From contig JACMPQ010000050.1 of assembly GCA_014377425.1 (NCBI GenBank), positions 1 through 64,000 of the forward strand: a DNA stretch of 64,000 nt, read 5' to 3'. The stretch comes from Microbacteriaceae bacterium. GTDB taxonomy: Bacteria > Actinomycetota > Actinomycetes > Actinomycetales > Microbacteriaceae. This document shows positions 17,772-25,841 of the stretch, piece after piece; positions within the stretch are counted from its first letter, which is position 1, and the number at the start of each line of letters is the position of its first letter. A model generated the notes under the pieces. The model searched no databases. It saw only the letters and a list, made by a program, of their open reading frames with translations, and had not been told where the DNA came from. Made by a program: the position numbers and the translations under genes.

Positions 17772-18644
17772 ATGGCACCGAATCGTGAACCCGGCCGCGA
17801 ATACATTCTGACCCTGTCTTGCCTCGACGGACCGGGGCTCGTCTACGAGATCGCGGCCTTTTTGAAGCAGTACGGCGCCAATATTCGCAGCAGCCAACAG
17901 CTCGATGACCGCCGAACCGGAAGGTTCTTCATGCGGGTTCAGTTCGATTTCGTGGCGGCGGTGACTCCCGTCGATGAACTCTCCCAGGCCTTTGCCGAGG
18001 TGGCCCATCGCCACTCGATGGCGTTTGACCTCGTCGACTCGGCAACACCCACTCGCACGCTGATCATGGTGAGTAAGTTCGGGCACTGCCTCAATGACCT
18101 GCTCTACCGCTATCGCATTGGCACCCTAAATATCGAAATCCCAGTGATCGTCTCCAACCACCCGGATTACGCGGCTCTCGCCGCCAGCTACGGCATTGAG
18201 TATCGTCACCTTCCGGTGACCATCGCGAGTAAAGCCGGAGCCGAGGCCGAACTTCTTGACCTCATCGCTGAGCACGACATCGACCTCGTGGTGCTTGCGC
18301 GATACATGCAGGTGCTCTCGCCCGAAACCAGTCATGCGCTCTCCGGACGAGCCATCAACATCCATCATTCCTTCCTGCCGAGCTTCAAGGGCGCTAAGCC
18401 CTATCACCAGGCCCACGATCGCGGTGTCAAATTGATCGGCGCCACCGCGCACTACGTGAATGACGACCTCGACGAGGGGCCAATCATCGAACAGGATGTC
18501 GTGCGCGTCGACCATGACTACGGCCCCGACGAGTTGGTGGCCGCCGGGCGCGACGTGGAAACGCAGGTACTCTCCCGCGCGGTGCAGTGGCACTCCGAGC
18601 GTCGAGTATTCCCGAACGACAACCGCACGGTCGTTTTTCGGTAG
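17772..18644 (+). CDS. purU: Formyltetrahydrofolate deformylase
   Basis: A 290-residue PurU: N-terminal ACT domain (about 10-85; LSCLDGPGLVYEIAAFLKQYGANI) and a formyltransferase-like domain with the Asn196/His198/Asp234 triad (INIHHSFLPSF, DDLDEGPIIEQ). It hydrolyses 10-formyl-THF to formate and THF. The ATG at 17772 is chosen over a GTG at 17760 because GAGGA stands five bases before it. In this block it regenerates free THF from the one-carbon units released by dimethylglycine and sarcosine oxidation. A second copy lies at 48823-49680. Confidence 0.96.
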   Translation: MAPNREPGREYILTLSCLDGPGLVYEIAAFLKQYGANIRSSQQLDDRRTGRFFMRVQFDFVAAVTPVDELSQAFAEVAHRHSMAFDLVDSATPTRTLIMVSKFGHCLNDLLYRYRIGTLNIEIPVIVSNHPDYAALAASYGIEYRHLPVTIASKAGAEAELLDLIAEHDIDLVVLARYMQVLSPETSHALSGRAINIHHSFLPSFKGAKPYHQAHDRGVKLIGATAHYVNDDLDEGPIIEQDVVRVDHDYGPDELVAAGRDVETQVLSRAVQWHSERRVFPNDNRTVVFR

Positions 18645-18670
18645 CGAACTCGCTCCACCAGCCAGCTGCG

Positions 18671-18708
18671 CTAACCCGTTATAGCGAGCTCGCTAGAACG
18701 GGTTAGCT
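18671..18708. terminator. Bidirectional terminator between purU and betA
   Basis: Arms GCTAACCCGTT (18671-18681) and AACGGGTTAGC (18698-18708) pair perfectly, and the bases between hold the palindrome TAGCGAGCTCGCTA, so nearly the whole 38 bases fold into one long hairpin. It separates two convergent genes. Confidence 0.8.
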
Positions 18709-18726
18709 GTCAAAGCTCTGTCGCAA

Positions 18727-20415
18727 TTACACCGATTGCGCCGCCGGGGTGTGCCGGTAGAACGCCGCGGTACTCGGCGCCAGCGGGGTGCGCTCGAGAA
18801 TTAGATCGGCGGCCTTCTCCGCCAGCATCATCACCGGCGCGTAAATGTTTCCGTTGGTTACGTACGGCATCGCCGAGGCATCCACCACGCGCAGACCCTG
18901 TGTTCCGTGCACGCGCATAGTGAGCGGGTCGACAACCGCCATCGGGTCACTCGCCGGCCCCATCTTGGCGGTGCAGGACGGGTGAAGCGCCGTCTCGGCG
19001 TCCCGGGCCACCCAATCGATGATCTCCTGATCGGTGCTCACCGACCGACCGGGCGAGGTTTCGCCACCGTTGTAGGGAGAGAGAGCGCCCTGCCCCAAAA
19101 TCTTGCGAGCGACCTGAATAGCCTCCACCCATTCGCGACGGTCCTGCTCGGTGGAGAGGTAGTTGAACTTCAGTGATGGATGCTGGCGCGGATCTTTCGA
19201 CACGATCATCAGGCTCCCCCGCGCATCCGAATACATCGGTCCCACGTGCACCTGATACCCGTGCGCCTTGTCCATCCCGGAGCCGTCGTAGCGCACCGAA
19301 ATCGGCAGGAAGTGGAACATCAGGTTCGGGTAGGCAACGTCGTCGTTGGAGCGCGCGAATCCGCCACCCTCGAAGTGGTTGGTTGCGGCGGGCCCGGTGC
19401 GGGAGAGCAGCCACTGCAGGCCGACCAGCGGCATCCGCGCTTTCGACAGATATGGCTGCATCGACACCGGCTCCAAACAGGCGTGCTGCACGTAGACCTC
19501 GAGGTGGTCCTGCAGGTTGGCGCCCACGCCGGGAAGGTCAACGACCGAGGCAATGTCCAGCGCGGCGAGCGCCGCAGCATCCCCCACCCCGGAAAGCTGC
19601 AAAAGTTGCGGGGTGTTGATCGCACCGCCGCAGAGAATCACCTCGGTGGCGGTCACCGTCACCCGGCGCCGCCCCCGCACGTAGTCGACGCCCGTGGCGG
19701 TGGTACCCGTGAAGTTGACGCCGGTAACGTGCGCACCGGTGCGCACGGTCAAGTTCTTGCGATGGCGCGCCGGATGCAGGTAGGCCCGGGATGCCGACAG
19801 CCGACGGCCCTTGTGCACGTTGCGGTCGAACGGGGCGAACCCTTCCTGCTGAAAGCCGTTGACATCCTCGGTGCGCGGGTACCCGGCCTCGACGGCCGCA
19901 TCGAAGAAAGCGCCGAACAGCGGATTGGTGGCAGGTCCCCGCTCCAAAACGAGCGGGCCACCCTTCCCACGAAATTCGTCTCGACGATCCGAGGCCAGGC
20001 AGTTCTCCATCCGGCGAAAGTAGGGCAGACAGTTTGCCCAGTTCCAGCTCTCCATACCGGCATCCGCTCCCCAGCGTTCGAAATCAAGCGGGTTTCCCCG
20101 CTGAAAAATCATGCCGTTGATGGAACTTGAGCCACCGAGCACCTTGCCGCGCGCATGCGCGATGCGGCGGCCATTCATGTGCGGCTCCGGGTCTGACTTG
20201 TAGCGCCAGTCATAGAGCGGATTGCCGCTCGGAAACATCAGGGCAGCGGGCATTTGTATGAACAAATCCCAGAAATAGTCCCGCCGGCCGGCCTCCAGCA
20301 ACAGCACCGTTGACTTTCCATCGGCGCTCAGCCGGTCGGCGAGCACGCAGCCCGCGCTGCCGCCGCCCACAATCACGTAGTCGTAAGAGAGGGAAGAGAG
20401 TTCGGTCGTCGTCAT
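18727..20415 (-). CDS. betA: Choline dehydrogenase (GMC oxidoreductase)
   Basis: A 562-residue FAD enzyme with the GMC N-terminal motif [17 protein letters not shown] (13-29), the signature [13 protein letters not shown], and the C-terminal active-site His478 ([11 protein letters not shown]) with Asn521/523 ([11 protein letters not shown]). It matches BetA-type choline dehydrogenases and oxidises choline to betaine aldehyde (and may act further). ATG 20415 begins MTTTELSS just before the FAD motif; upstream in-frame codons run into the divergent regulator gene. The context (betB, betaine degradation) supports choline as substrate, though other GMC alcohol dehydrogenases look similar. Confidence 0.88.
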   Translation of the reverse strand: MTTTELSSLSYDYVIVGGGSAGCVLADRLSADGKSTVLLLEAGRRDYFWDLFIQMPAALMFPSGNPLYDWRYKSDPEPHMNGRRIAHARGKVLGGSSSINGMIFQRGNPLDFERWGADAGMESWNWANCLPYFRRMENCLASDRRDEFRGKGGPLVLERGPATNPLFGAFFDAAVEAGYPRTEDVNGFQQEGFAPFDRNVHKGRRLSASRAYLHPARHRKNLTVRTGAHVTGVNFTGTTATGVDYVRGRRRVTVTATEVILCGGAINTPQLLQLSGVGDAAALAALDIASVVDLPGVGANLQDHLEVYVQHACLEPVSMQPYLSKARMPLVGLQWLLSRTGPAATNHFEGGGFARSNDDVAYPNLMFHFLPISVRYDGSGMDKAHGYQVHVGPMYSDARGSLMIVSKDPRQHPSLKFNYLSTEQDRREWVEAIQVARKILGQGALSPYNGGETSPGRSVSTDQEIIDWVARDAETALHPSCTAKMGPASDPMAVVDPLTMRVHGTQGLRVVDASAMPYVTNGNIYAPVMMLAEKAADLILERTPLAPSTAAFYRHTPAAQSV

Positions 20416-20469
20416 CGGTGTTCTTTCGGTTGGCGGATCGATGCTGAATAGAAGAAACTGGGGATCGTT

Positions 20470-21258
20470 ATGAGCATTCCTGAAGCAGTTGCCACCGCGG
20501 CCGAGGGCAACGGCGCCCAATCAGTCGATCGAGCGATAACGGTGTTGGAGATTATCGCCCGTCGCGGTGAGGCAAGCGTGTCGGAGGTTGCCTCCGAGGT
20601 CGGGGTTCATCGCTCCACCATCTCGCGCCTGCTCGGGGTGCTTGAGTCGCGGGGAATGGTGGAACTTGCGGGAGCACGCGGGCGGTACCGTCTCGGACCC
20701 AACATCCTGCGGTTGGCGGGGGCGATGACCTCGCCCCTGGATATCGCCCATCAGGGGGCCACGATTGCCGAAGAACTCGCAACCGAACTCGGTGAGACCG
20801 TAAACATCGCGGTGTTGCGCGGCGATTATGCGGTGAATGTGTTTCAGGCGGTCGGCGCGGGCCTGATCGCCGTCAACAACTGGGTCGGGCGCCCCACCCC
20901 GCTGCACGCCACCAGCTCCGGCAAAGTTTTGCTTGCCGCGCTCGGCGAAGCCGACGCGGTAGCCATCCTTCGCCTGGGACTGCAGAGTTTCACCGCCGCG
21001 ACCGTCACCGACATTGGCGAATTGTCGCGGCAGCTGGCGACCGCCCGCCGTGCCGGATTTGCCGTCACCTGCGGGGAGTTGGAAGTTGGGCTCAACGCCA
21101 TTGCCGTGCCGGTTCGCGGCGCCGATGGCACCGTGATTGCCGCCCTGTCGGTTTCGGCCCCCGACTACCGCCTGCCCGCCGAGCAGCTGGCCTCGCACGC
21201 TCAGTGGCTTGCGGCCCCAGCCGACCGCATCGCCCGCCTGATGGGCTTTCGCGGCTGA
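20470..21258 (+). CDS. IclR-family regulator next to betA
   Basis: A 262-residue IclR protein with winged HTH (about 18-75; [44 protein letters not shown]) and effector domain ([30 protein letters not shown]). It resembles the IclR protein at 16729-17616, so the two may be paralogues. ATG 20470 has GGGGA six bases upstream. The 54-bp divergent space shared with betA suggests it controls betA and itself. I see no copy of the 19-bp-period operator in that space, so its target sequence may differ. Confidence 0.92.
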   Translation: MSIPEAVATAAEGNGAQSVDRAITVLEIIARRGEASVSEVASEVGVHRSTISRLLGVLESRGMVELAGARGRYRLGPNILRLAGAMTSPLDIAHQGATIAEELATELGETVNIAVLRGDYAVNVFQAVGAGLIAVNNWVGRPTPLHATSSGKVLLAALGEADAVAILRLGLQSFTAATVTDIGELSRQLATARRAGFAVTCGELEVGLNAIAVPVRGADGTVIAALSVSAPDYRLPAEQLASHAQWLAAPADRIARLMGFRG

Positions 21259-21272
21259 AGACCGGGCCGGGA

Positions 21273-22406
21273 TCACTTCGCCAGCATCGACTGGTGCCAC
21301 TCGTGAAACCCGCTGATGTGATGCTCGGCCGGCACCAGCACGCCGCCATCCCGGTAGAGCCGCGACGACATGGAGGGCTGAGTCTGCTCGCAGGCCTCGA
21401 AATCCTGGCTATTGACCCGGTGGAACAGTTCCACCGAAGCGGTGAGGTCGGCCCCACTCTCGACGACGCTCGGCGCGTAGAGCCAGTCGCACTCCACGAT
21501 CGTGCGATCGGCAGAGATCGGGTACATCCGGTGGAAGATGATGTGGTCAGGCACCATGTTGATGAACACCTGCGGTTTGATCGTGATCGCGTAGTACTTA
21601 CGAGCCTGGTCGGCGGTTACCCCCGGGAGGAGGTCAAACCCCTCAGAACCATCAACGGTGAAACCCTTAATGTCCTCTCCAAAGGCCGCGCCATGGTTTA
21701 CAAAAACCTGAGCCGCGAGACCGTCGGCGAATTCCGGCAACACCTCGGTTAGCTCCGGATGAATTGTGGCGCAGTGGTAACACTCCATGAAGTTTTCAAC
21801 GATGAGCTTCCAATTGGATTTCACGTCGTACACGATGCGCTTGCCCACCGCGAGGGTATCGACGGCGTAGTGGTCGAGGTTTGAGACGGTGCCGAGACGG
21901 TCGACAACTTCGGTCAACACGGTGTCTTCGAAGGACGGCGGATTCTCTGCCACGCAGACCCAGACGTACCCCAACCACTCCCGCACTGCCACCTGGCGAA
22001 GGCCGTAGTCGTCGCGATCAATGTCGGGCATTTTGGTGAGGTTCGGGGCGGCAATGAGCTTGCCGTCGAGGTCGTAGGTCCAGGCGTGGTAGCCGCACTG
22101 GAAGGTGCGCTGGCCCTCGGCGTTTTCACCCTGACACACCTGCATTCCGCGATGGCGGCACACGTTGAAGAAGGCGCGCGCTTCGCCCTTGCGGTTGCGG
22201 CTCACGATGATTGCTTCGCGGCCGACCTGAATGGTTTTGAACGCCCCCGGTTTGGCAACGTCGCTGCTGCGCACCGCGCAGAACCACATTTGCTCGAAAA
22301 TCTTTTCCTGCTCCTGAGCAAAAACCTCAGGGTCGGTGTACGCAGATCCGGGAAGGGTTCGCAGGAGCGATCCGGGAAGCGGGCTTTCGAGCTGTTCGAT
22401 GATCAT
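21273..22406 (-). CDS. Rieske oxygenase, probable glycine betaine monooxygenase
   Basis: The 377-residue terminal oxygenase has a Rieske centre (Cys83/His85 in CRHRG, Cys104/His107 in CGYHAW) and a mononuclear iron site (His211, His216 in YHCATIHPEL). It belongs to the group with GbcA/BmoA and plant choline monooxygenase, which oxidise N-methyl groups of quaternary ammonium compounds. Here it most likely turns glycine betaine into dimethylglycine and formaldehyde, the only step otherwise missing from the pathway. It overlaps its reductase by 4 bases (ATGA). Choline or stachydrine are alternative substrates. The symbol is left empty because naming differs among genera. Confidence 0.88.
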   Translation of the reverse strand: MIIEQLESPLPGSLLRTLPGSAYTDPEVFAQEQEKIFEQMWFCAVRSSDVAKPGAFKTIQVGREAIIVSRNRKGEARAFFNVCRHRGMQVCQGENAEGQRTFQCGYHAWTYDLDGKLIAAPNLTKMPDIDRDDYGLRQVAVREWLGYVWVCVAENPPSFEDTVLTEVVDRLGTVSNLDHYAVDTLAVGKRIVYDVKSNWKLIVENFMECYHCATIHPELTEVLPEFADGLAAQVFVNHGAAFGEDIKGFTVDGSEGFDLLPGVTADQARKYYAITIKPQVFINMVPDHIIFHRMYPISADRTIVECDWLYAPSVVESGADLTASVELFHRVNSQDFEACEQTQPSMSSRLYRDGGVLVPAEHHISGFHEWHQSMLAK

Positions 22407-23725
22407 GTGGGCAGGACTCCTTGCAGGGTGGACGATTCGCGAACTGGGCTGGGAGAAAAATCAGTGGCGGCTAGAGTTAGCCGCTTGCGCCATTTGGCGA
22501 TGAGCGACGGTTGGTTGATGCCGAGAACGGCGACGCATTCGCCCGCGCGACGGTACACCACCAGCAGTTCGATGGGCCTAACCGTTCCTGCGCTCTCCGC
22601 GACCTCGGCGGCGGCCCCGAACTCGGAAGCTTCGTCCACCTCAACAGCGTCGCCGACCTCAACGGTTGCTTCTTCGTCGCCGAGCAGGCGGCCGGCAAAT
22701 TGAATACGCGCGTCACACTGATCCGACCAGAGATAGCTCGGGCGCTCGGGGCGTGCCGGATGCGGCTGTTCCAGCAGCGATGTCACGGCTATTGCGGCAC
22801 GATCTCGCGAATCCGTCCAATGTTCGATCCGATGGGCGCGCGCCCGCACCGGGTCGAACCAGGCCGCACAATCCCCGACCGCGACGATCCGCGCCGCCGA
22901 GGTGTTGCCGCGCTCGTCGCAGACCACCCCGCCCGCGATAGCGAGTCCCGAATCGGCCAGCCACTCCACATTCGGTTCGGAGCCGATTGCCAACAGCACG
23001 AGATCGGCGGGCACGACTTCACCGCTGTCGAGTTGAACCCCGGTAACCCGGTGGGGACCGAGAACCGCCGTCACGCGTACTCCGTTTCGCAGCCGCACGC
23101 CGTGGCGCTCGTGAAGACGCGTGACGGTTGCCGCGACTCTTTCGCCAAACAGTCGAGCCAGCGGCGCCCGATCGGAGCCGAGCACCAGGGCATCCACGCC
23201 GAGCTCCACCGCGGTCGAGGCGACCTCTAAACCGATGAACCCCGATCCGACGATCACCAGGCGGGCGCCGGGGATGAGTTCGGAGCGCAAGGCGATGGCG
23301 TCCTCGAGATTCCGAAGCGTATGCAGCCCGGCGAGGTCACTGGCACCGGCACTGGCACCGGCACTGGCACCGGACGGCACCGAGCCTAGGGTTCGCGCGC
23401 GCGAACCGGTCGCGATCACGATTGCGTCCGAGGTCACCTGATGGCCGCCGCTAAGCGTCACCGTGTGGGTGACTGCGTCGAGGTGGGTGGCTGCCGATCC
23501 CAGTAGCCAGTTGATCCCGAGATCCTCAGCGTCAGCCTCTAACGCCAAGTCCGCTTGTGCGAGAGCGCCCGACAGAAACCCCTTGGAAAGCGGCGGACGG
23601 TCGTAGGGCTGGTGGGCCTCACCGCCGATGAGCGTAATTGTTCCGGTGAAACCCTGAGCCCGAAGCGCTTTGGCGCTAGCGTGCCCGGCCAAGCTGGCAC
23701 CCACGATGGTGATCGATCCGATCAT
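22403..23725 (-). CDS. NAD(P)H-ferredoxin reductase of the betaine oxygenase
   Basis: A 440-residue FAD/NAD reductase of the rubredoxin/putidaredoxin reductase class: FAD motif VGASLAGHASAKALR near the N-terminus, second dinucleotide motif VIVGSGFIGLEVAS, and ARIVAVGDCAAW. It passes electrons from NAD(P)H to the ferredoxin encoded just upstream. The start is uncertain: ATG 23725 gives a normal N-terminus, while a perfect 21-bp duplication across it supplies further in-frame ATGs at 23746 and 23761. An internal 12-bp repeat adds SGASAGASAGAS to a loop near residue 117. Confidence 0.88.
   Translation of the reverse strand: MIGSITIVGASLAGHASAKALRAQGFTGTITLIGGEAHQPYDRPPLSKGFLSGALAQADLALEADAEDLGINWLLGSAATHLDAVTHTVTLSGGHQVTSDAIVIATGSRARTLGSVPSGASAGASAGASDLAGLHTLRNLEDAIALRSELIPGARLVIVGSGFIGLEVASTAVELGVDALVLGSDRAPLARLFGERVAATVTRLHERHGVRLRNGVRVTAVLGPHRVTGVQLDSGEVVPADLVLLAIGSEPNVEWLADSGLAIAGGVVCDERGNTSAARIVAVGDCAAWFDPVRARAHRIEHWTDSRDRAAIAVTSLLEQPHPARPERPSYLWSDQCDARIQFAGRLLGDEEATVEVGDAVEVDEASEFGAAAEVAESAGTVRPIELLVVYRRAGECVAVLGINQPSLIAKWRKRLTLAATDFSPSPVRESSTLQGVLPT
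23339..23372. repeat. 12-bp tandem repeat inside the reductase gene
   Basis: Nearly three copies of a 12-bp unit (tggcaccggcac) encode alternating GASA residues in the reductase. The unit is a multiple of three and the frame is kept. Confidence 0.85.
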
Positions 23726-23764
23726 TCGGCGCTGCGCCAAACGCATTCGGCGCTGCGCCAAACG
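23723..23764. repeat. Perfect 21-bp tandem duplication across the reductase start
   Basis: The segments 23723-23743 and 23744-23764 are identical. Each copy holds a start codon and an imperfect palindrome (TTCGGCGC/GCGCCAA), so translation may begin at either copy, giving an N-terminus that differs by seven residues. Confidence 0.9.
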
Positions 23765-23807
23765 CTCTCAGCAGATTTCACGAACTCGGCGCGGCGAGAT
23801 GGCGTCA

Positions 23808-24146
23808 TTAGTAGCTAACGCCGGGTGGCAGTGCGGGGACATCCTCGGAGAGCGTTACGTGAATCTCGCCGTCCTGAAGGGTTACAGAGTGGGATCGCAC
23901 TCCGCGTTTTGCCGGCGGCGCATCAACTGCTCCGGTTCGTAGGTCAAATCGTGACGCGTGTAGTGGGCACTCAACCTCGCAGCCCTCAACCCACCCGTCG
24001 GCGAGCGACGCATCCTGATGGGTGCACGTGTCATCGATGGCGAAGACCTGACCATCCTCGGTGTGAAAAACGGCGATGGGAGGGGAGACTCCGTCAAAAC
24101 GCAGTGCTTCGCCTCGAGCCAGCTCCGCCAGCGAGCAGATCCTCAT
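23808..24146 (-). CDS. Rieske-type ferredoxin of the betaine oxygenase
   Basis: The 112-residue protein is a small soluble Rieske [2Fe-2S] ferredoxin with ligands Cys41/His43 (CTHQDASL) and Cys60/His63 (CPLHASRF). It would carry electrons from the reductase to the terminal oxygenase. ATG 24146 is chosen because AGGGGGT lies seven bases upstream; an in-frame ATG at 24191 lies upstream of the promoter-proximal repeat. It is the first gene of the order ferredoxin-reductase-oxygenase, making this a three-component system. Confidence 0.93.
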   Translation of the reverse strand: MRICSLAELARGEALRFDGVSPPIAVFHTEDGQVFAIDDTCTHQDASLADGWVEGCEVECPLHASRFDLRTGAVDAPPAKRGVRSHSVTLQDGEIHVTLSEDVPALPPGVSY

Positions 24147-24166
24147 GACACCCCCTGTCGCACTAA

Positions 24167-24222
24167 TGACAACGTGATTCGTAATTCGCAACAGAATGGC
24201 GTTAAAGACATCCTATTGTCAA
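24167..24222 (-). promoter_or_regulatory. Ferredoxin-operon promoter with operator-like site
   Basis: On the minus strand a perfect TTGACA (24217-24222) and, 18 bases on, CATTCT form a promoter. CTGTTGCGAATTACGAAT starts at 24194, just past the -10, and agrees with the dmg repeat CTGTTGCGTATAGCGAAT at all but three positions. A weaker half-site ACGTTGTCA starts 19 bases later (24175). The arrangement again fits repression. Confidence 0.65.
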
Positions 24223-24288
24223 GTATTTCCAAAAACACAGTGCGGTGGCGGTCGCGTCGGCTACGCCCGCCCGGCCTTACAAAGGCCG

Positions 24289-24519
24289 CTATCGCTTTTC
24301 GGAGAGGGCGGAAGATTTTGGCCTATCCACCGGTCTTTGGGTATTCACCGGCGCAACAGTGGGAGTGATCTGCGGAGCGGGATGAAATTTCACGCATTCC
24401 CCGACGGTGCAGAGCGCACAGTCCAATCCTCGGCGATAGTGCTCGTGAGCGCTGTGGGAATGGCCGCAGGTGCAGGCTGGGTCGGCGTTGGCTGTGGCCG
24501 TGACGTCCATCGAGATCAT
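24289..24519 (-). CDS. Small zinc-ribbon-like protein
   Basis: A 76-residue frame carries a compact set of likely metal ligands: Cys16, Cys18 and His20 (CTCGHSH), His25/His27 (HEHYRRG), Cys34/Cys37 (DCALC) and Cys42 (ECVKF), followed by a Pro/Thr-rich tail. I recall similar CxCGH...HEHYRRG...DCxxC small proteins in actinobacteria, with no function known to me. The start may be ATG 24519 or ATG 24510; neither has a strong ribosome site. A longer frame on the opposite strand is rejected in favour of this one because of the clustered Cys/His pattern. Confidence 0.65.
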   Translation of the reverse strand: MISMDVTATANADPACTCGHSHSAHEHYRRGLDCALCTVGECVKFHPAPQITPTVAPVNTQRPVDRPKSSALSEKR

Positions 24520-24956
24520 CCGCTCAGTAATCGATTGTTACTCCCAATCTCCCACATTCCTGACCGCGTGTCGCGCCGATGGCCGGAGCCGTTTTGGCGG
24601 GAGATAAGGCGAAGTAGCCCTGTTGCCCCGAATGACAGAGGTGGTGATGGTGCAAACCCTCAGGAAATATTTGCAATCGTCTACAGGGGCGTTTACGTTC
24701 ATTTGGGGAAGCAACTTGGGACAGGCACTTACCCGCCTCGACTAAAAATCCTCCCCGCCGCACTCACCGCTTGTGCGGCAGTTAAATCGACTGGCATCCC
24801 TAGTGCCGGTCGTGAACCACACGAATCCAGTTCGGATTCGCTGCACGACCACCACGACAAGTGATCTAACCCGGTGGCGTACCCAAGCGCATTGACAGAG
24901 TCGACAGTGCCATCCACTTTTCCCCGGACACCCGAAGACCTGGAAAGAGCTTAAAC
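24520..24956. other. Intergenic boundary between betaine block and polysaccharide cluster
   Basis: About 440 bases with no frame I can support on either strand. It is less GC-rich than its surroundings. It holds the likely promoter of the first glycosyltransferase gene near its right end. I looked for a c-di-GMP or c-di-AMP riboswitch, which would fit a polysaccharide operon, and could not recognise one. Confidence 0.5.
24892..24920 (+). promoter_or_regulatory. Probable promoter of the polysaccharide cluster
   Basis: A perfect TTGACA (24892-24897) is followed after 17 bases by CACTTT (24915-24920), about 40 bases before the ATG at 24957. GGAAAGAG stands nine bases before that ATG. Confidence 0.5.
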
Positions 24957-25841
24957 ATGACCACTGGAACGACCCACAAACCACTAACGCCGCGACTTTC
25001 CATCGTGATCCCGGCGCGCAATGAGGCTCGAAATCTCGAGATCATCCTGCTTGAGCTGCCCCCCGTGCACCAAGTAATTTTGGTGGACGGCAACTCGGTT
25101 GACGACACCATCGCAACCGCTAAGCGGGTTCTCCCCAGCATCGAGGTCATCAAGCAGACCCGAAAGGGCAAGGGCAACGCACTGGCCTGCGGGTTTGCCG
25201 CGGTCACCGGAGACATTGTGGTGATGCTGGATGCCGACGGCTCAGCCAACCCCGACGAAATTCCCGCCTACGTCGCAGCTCTGGTCGCTGGCGCCGACTT
25301 CGCCAAGGGCACCCGGTTTGCCCTCGGCGGCGGCAGCGAAGACATCACCCACTTCCGCTCGCTCGGCAATCACGGTCTCAACTTCATTACCAATGTGCTG
25401 CTCGGCACCAAATACACCGACCTTTGTTACGGCTACAACGCCTTCTGGAGTCGAGTTCTGCCCCACCTCGATCTTCCCGACACTGTGGTTCCACTGCGTG
25501 ACGATGGTCGGATGCACTGGGGCGATGGCTTCGAGATCGAAACCGTAATCAACTGCCGCATCGCCACCGCCAACCTCTCGATTGCCGAGGTGCCGAGCCT
25601 GGAGCGCCTGCGCATTCACGGTGCGAGCAACCTCAATGCCATCCGCGACGGCTTTCGGGTACTCAGAACAATCTGGACCGAATATCGTCGCGGCAAGCGG
25701 ATTAGTTTCGTCGCTGACGTTCCCGTCGCCGCTGGTGTTCCCGTCAAGGGCAATCTGGTCGCCGGAATCTCCAGCGCTAGCACCCCCACCTACGACATCC
25801 CCTGGGCTTTTTCCGACGCCACCGTCGACAAAAGCGCGTGA
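24957..25841 (+). CDS. Glycosyltransferase family 2
   Basis: A 294-residue GT-A enzyme: SIVIPARNEARNLE (15-28), LVDGNSVDDT and the metal-binding DxD as Asp92/Asp94 (VVMLDADGSANPD). The motif TDLCYGYNAFW is typical of dolichol/undecaprenyl-phosphate-like or bacterial polysaccharide GT2 enzymes. It has no obvious C-terminal membrane segment. It would transfer a sugar to a lipid-linked or polymer acceptor at the cytoplasmic face of the membrane. It overlaps the next gene by 4 bases. The sugar cannot be read from sequence. Confidence 0.85.
   Translation: MTTGTTHKPLTPRLSIVIPARNEARNLEIILLELPPVHQVILVDGNSVDDTIATAKRVLPSIEVIKQTRKGKGNALACGFAAVTGDIVVMLDADGSANPDEIPAYVAALVAGADFAKGTRFALGGGSEDITHFRSLGNHGLNFITNVLLGTKYTDLCYGYNAFWSRVLPHLDLPDTVVPLRDDGRMHWGDGFEIETVINCRIATANLSIAEVPSLERLRIHGASNLNAIRDGFRVLRTIWTEYRRGKRISFVADVPVAAGVPVKGNLVAGISSASTPTYDIPWAFSDATVDKSA

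Noticed and set aside
24196-24864. A 222-codon plus-strand frame after the ferredoxin operon
   Set aside because: It starts inside the operon's promoter region, has mixed composition and no motif, and overlaps the small Cys/His protein on the other strand, which has a coherent ligand pattern.
24520-24956. A c-di-GMP, c-di-AMP or other riboswitch before the polysaccharide cluster
   Set aside because: Looked for the GEMM and ydaO consensus blocks and did not find them; the stretch GGTGCAAACCCTCAGG is not enough.
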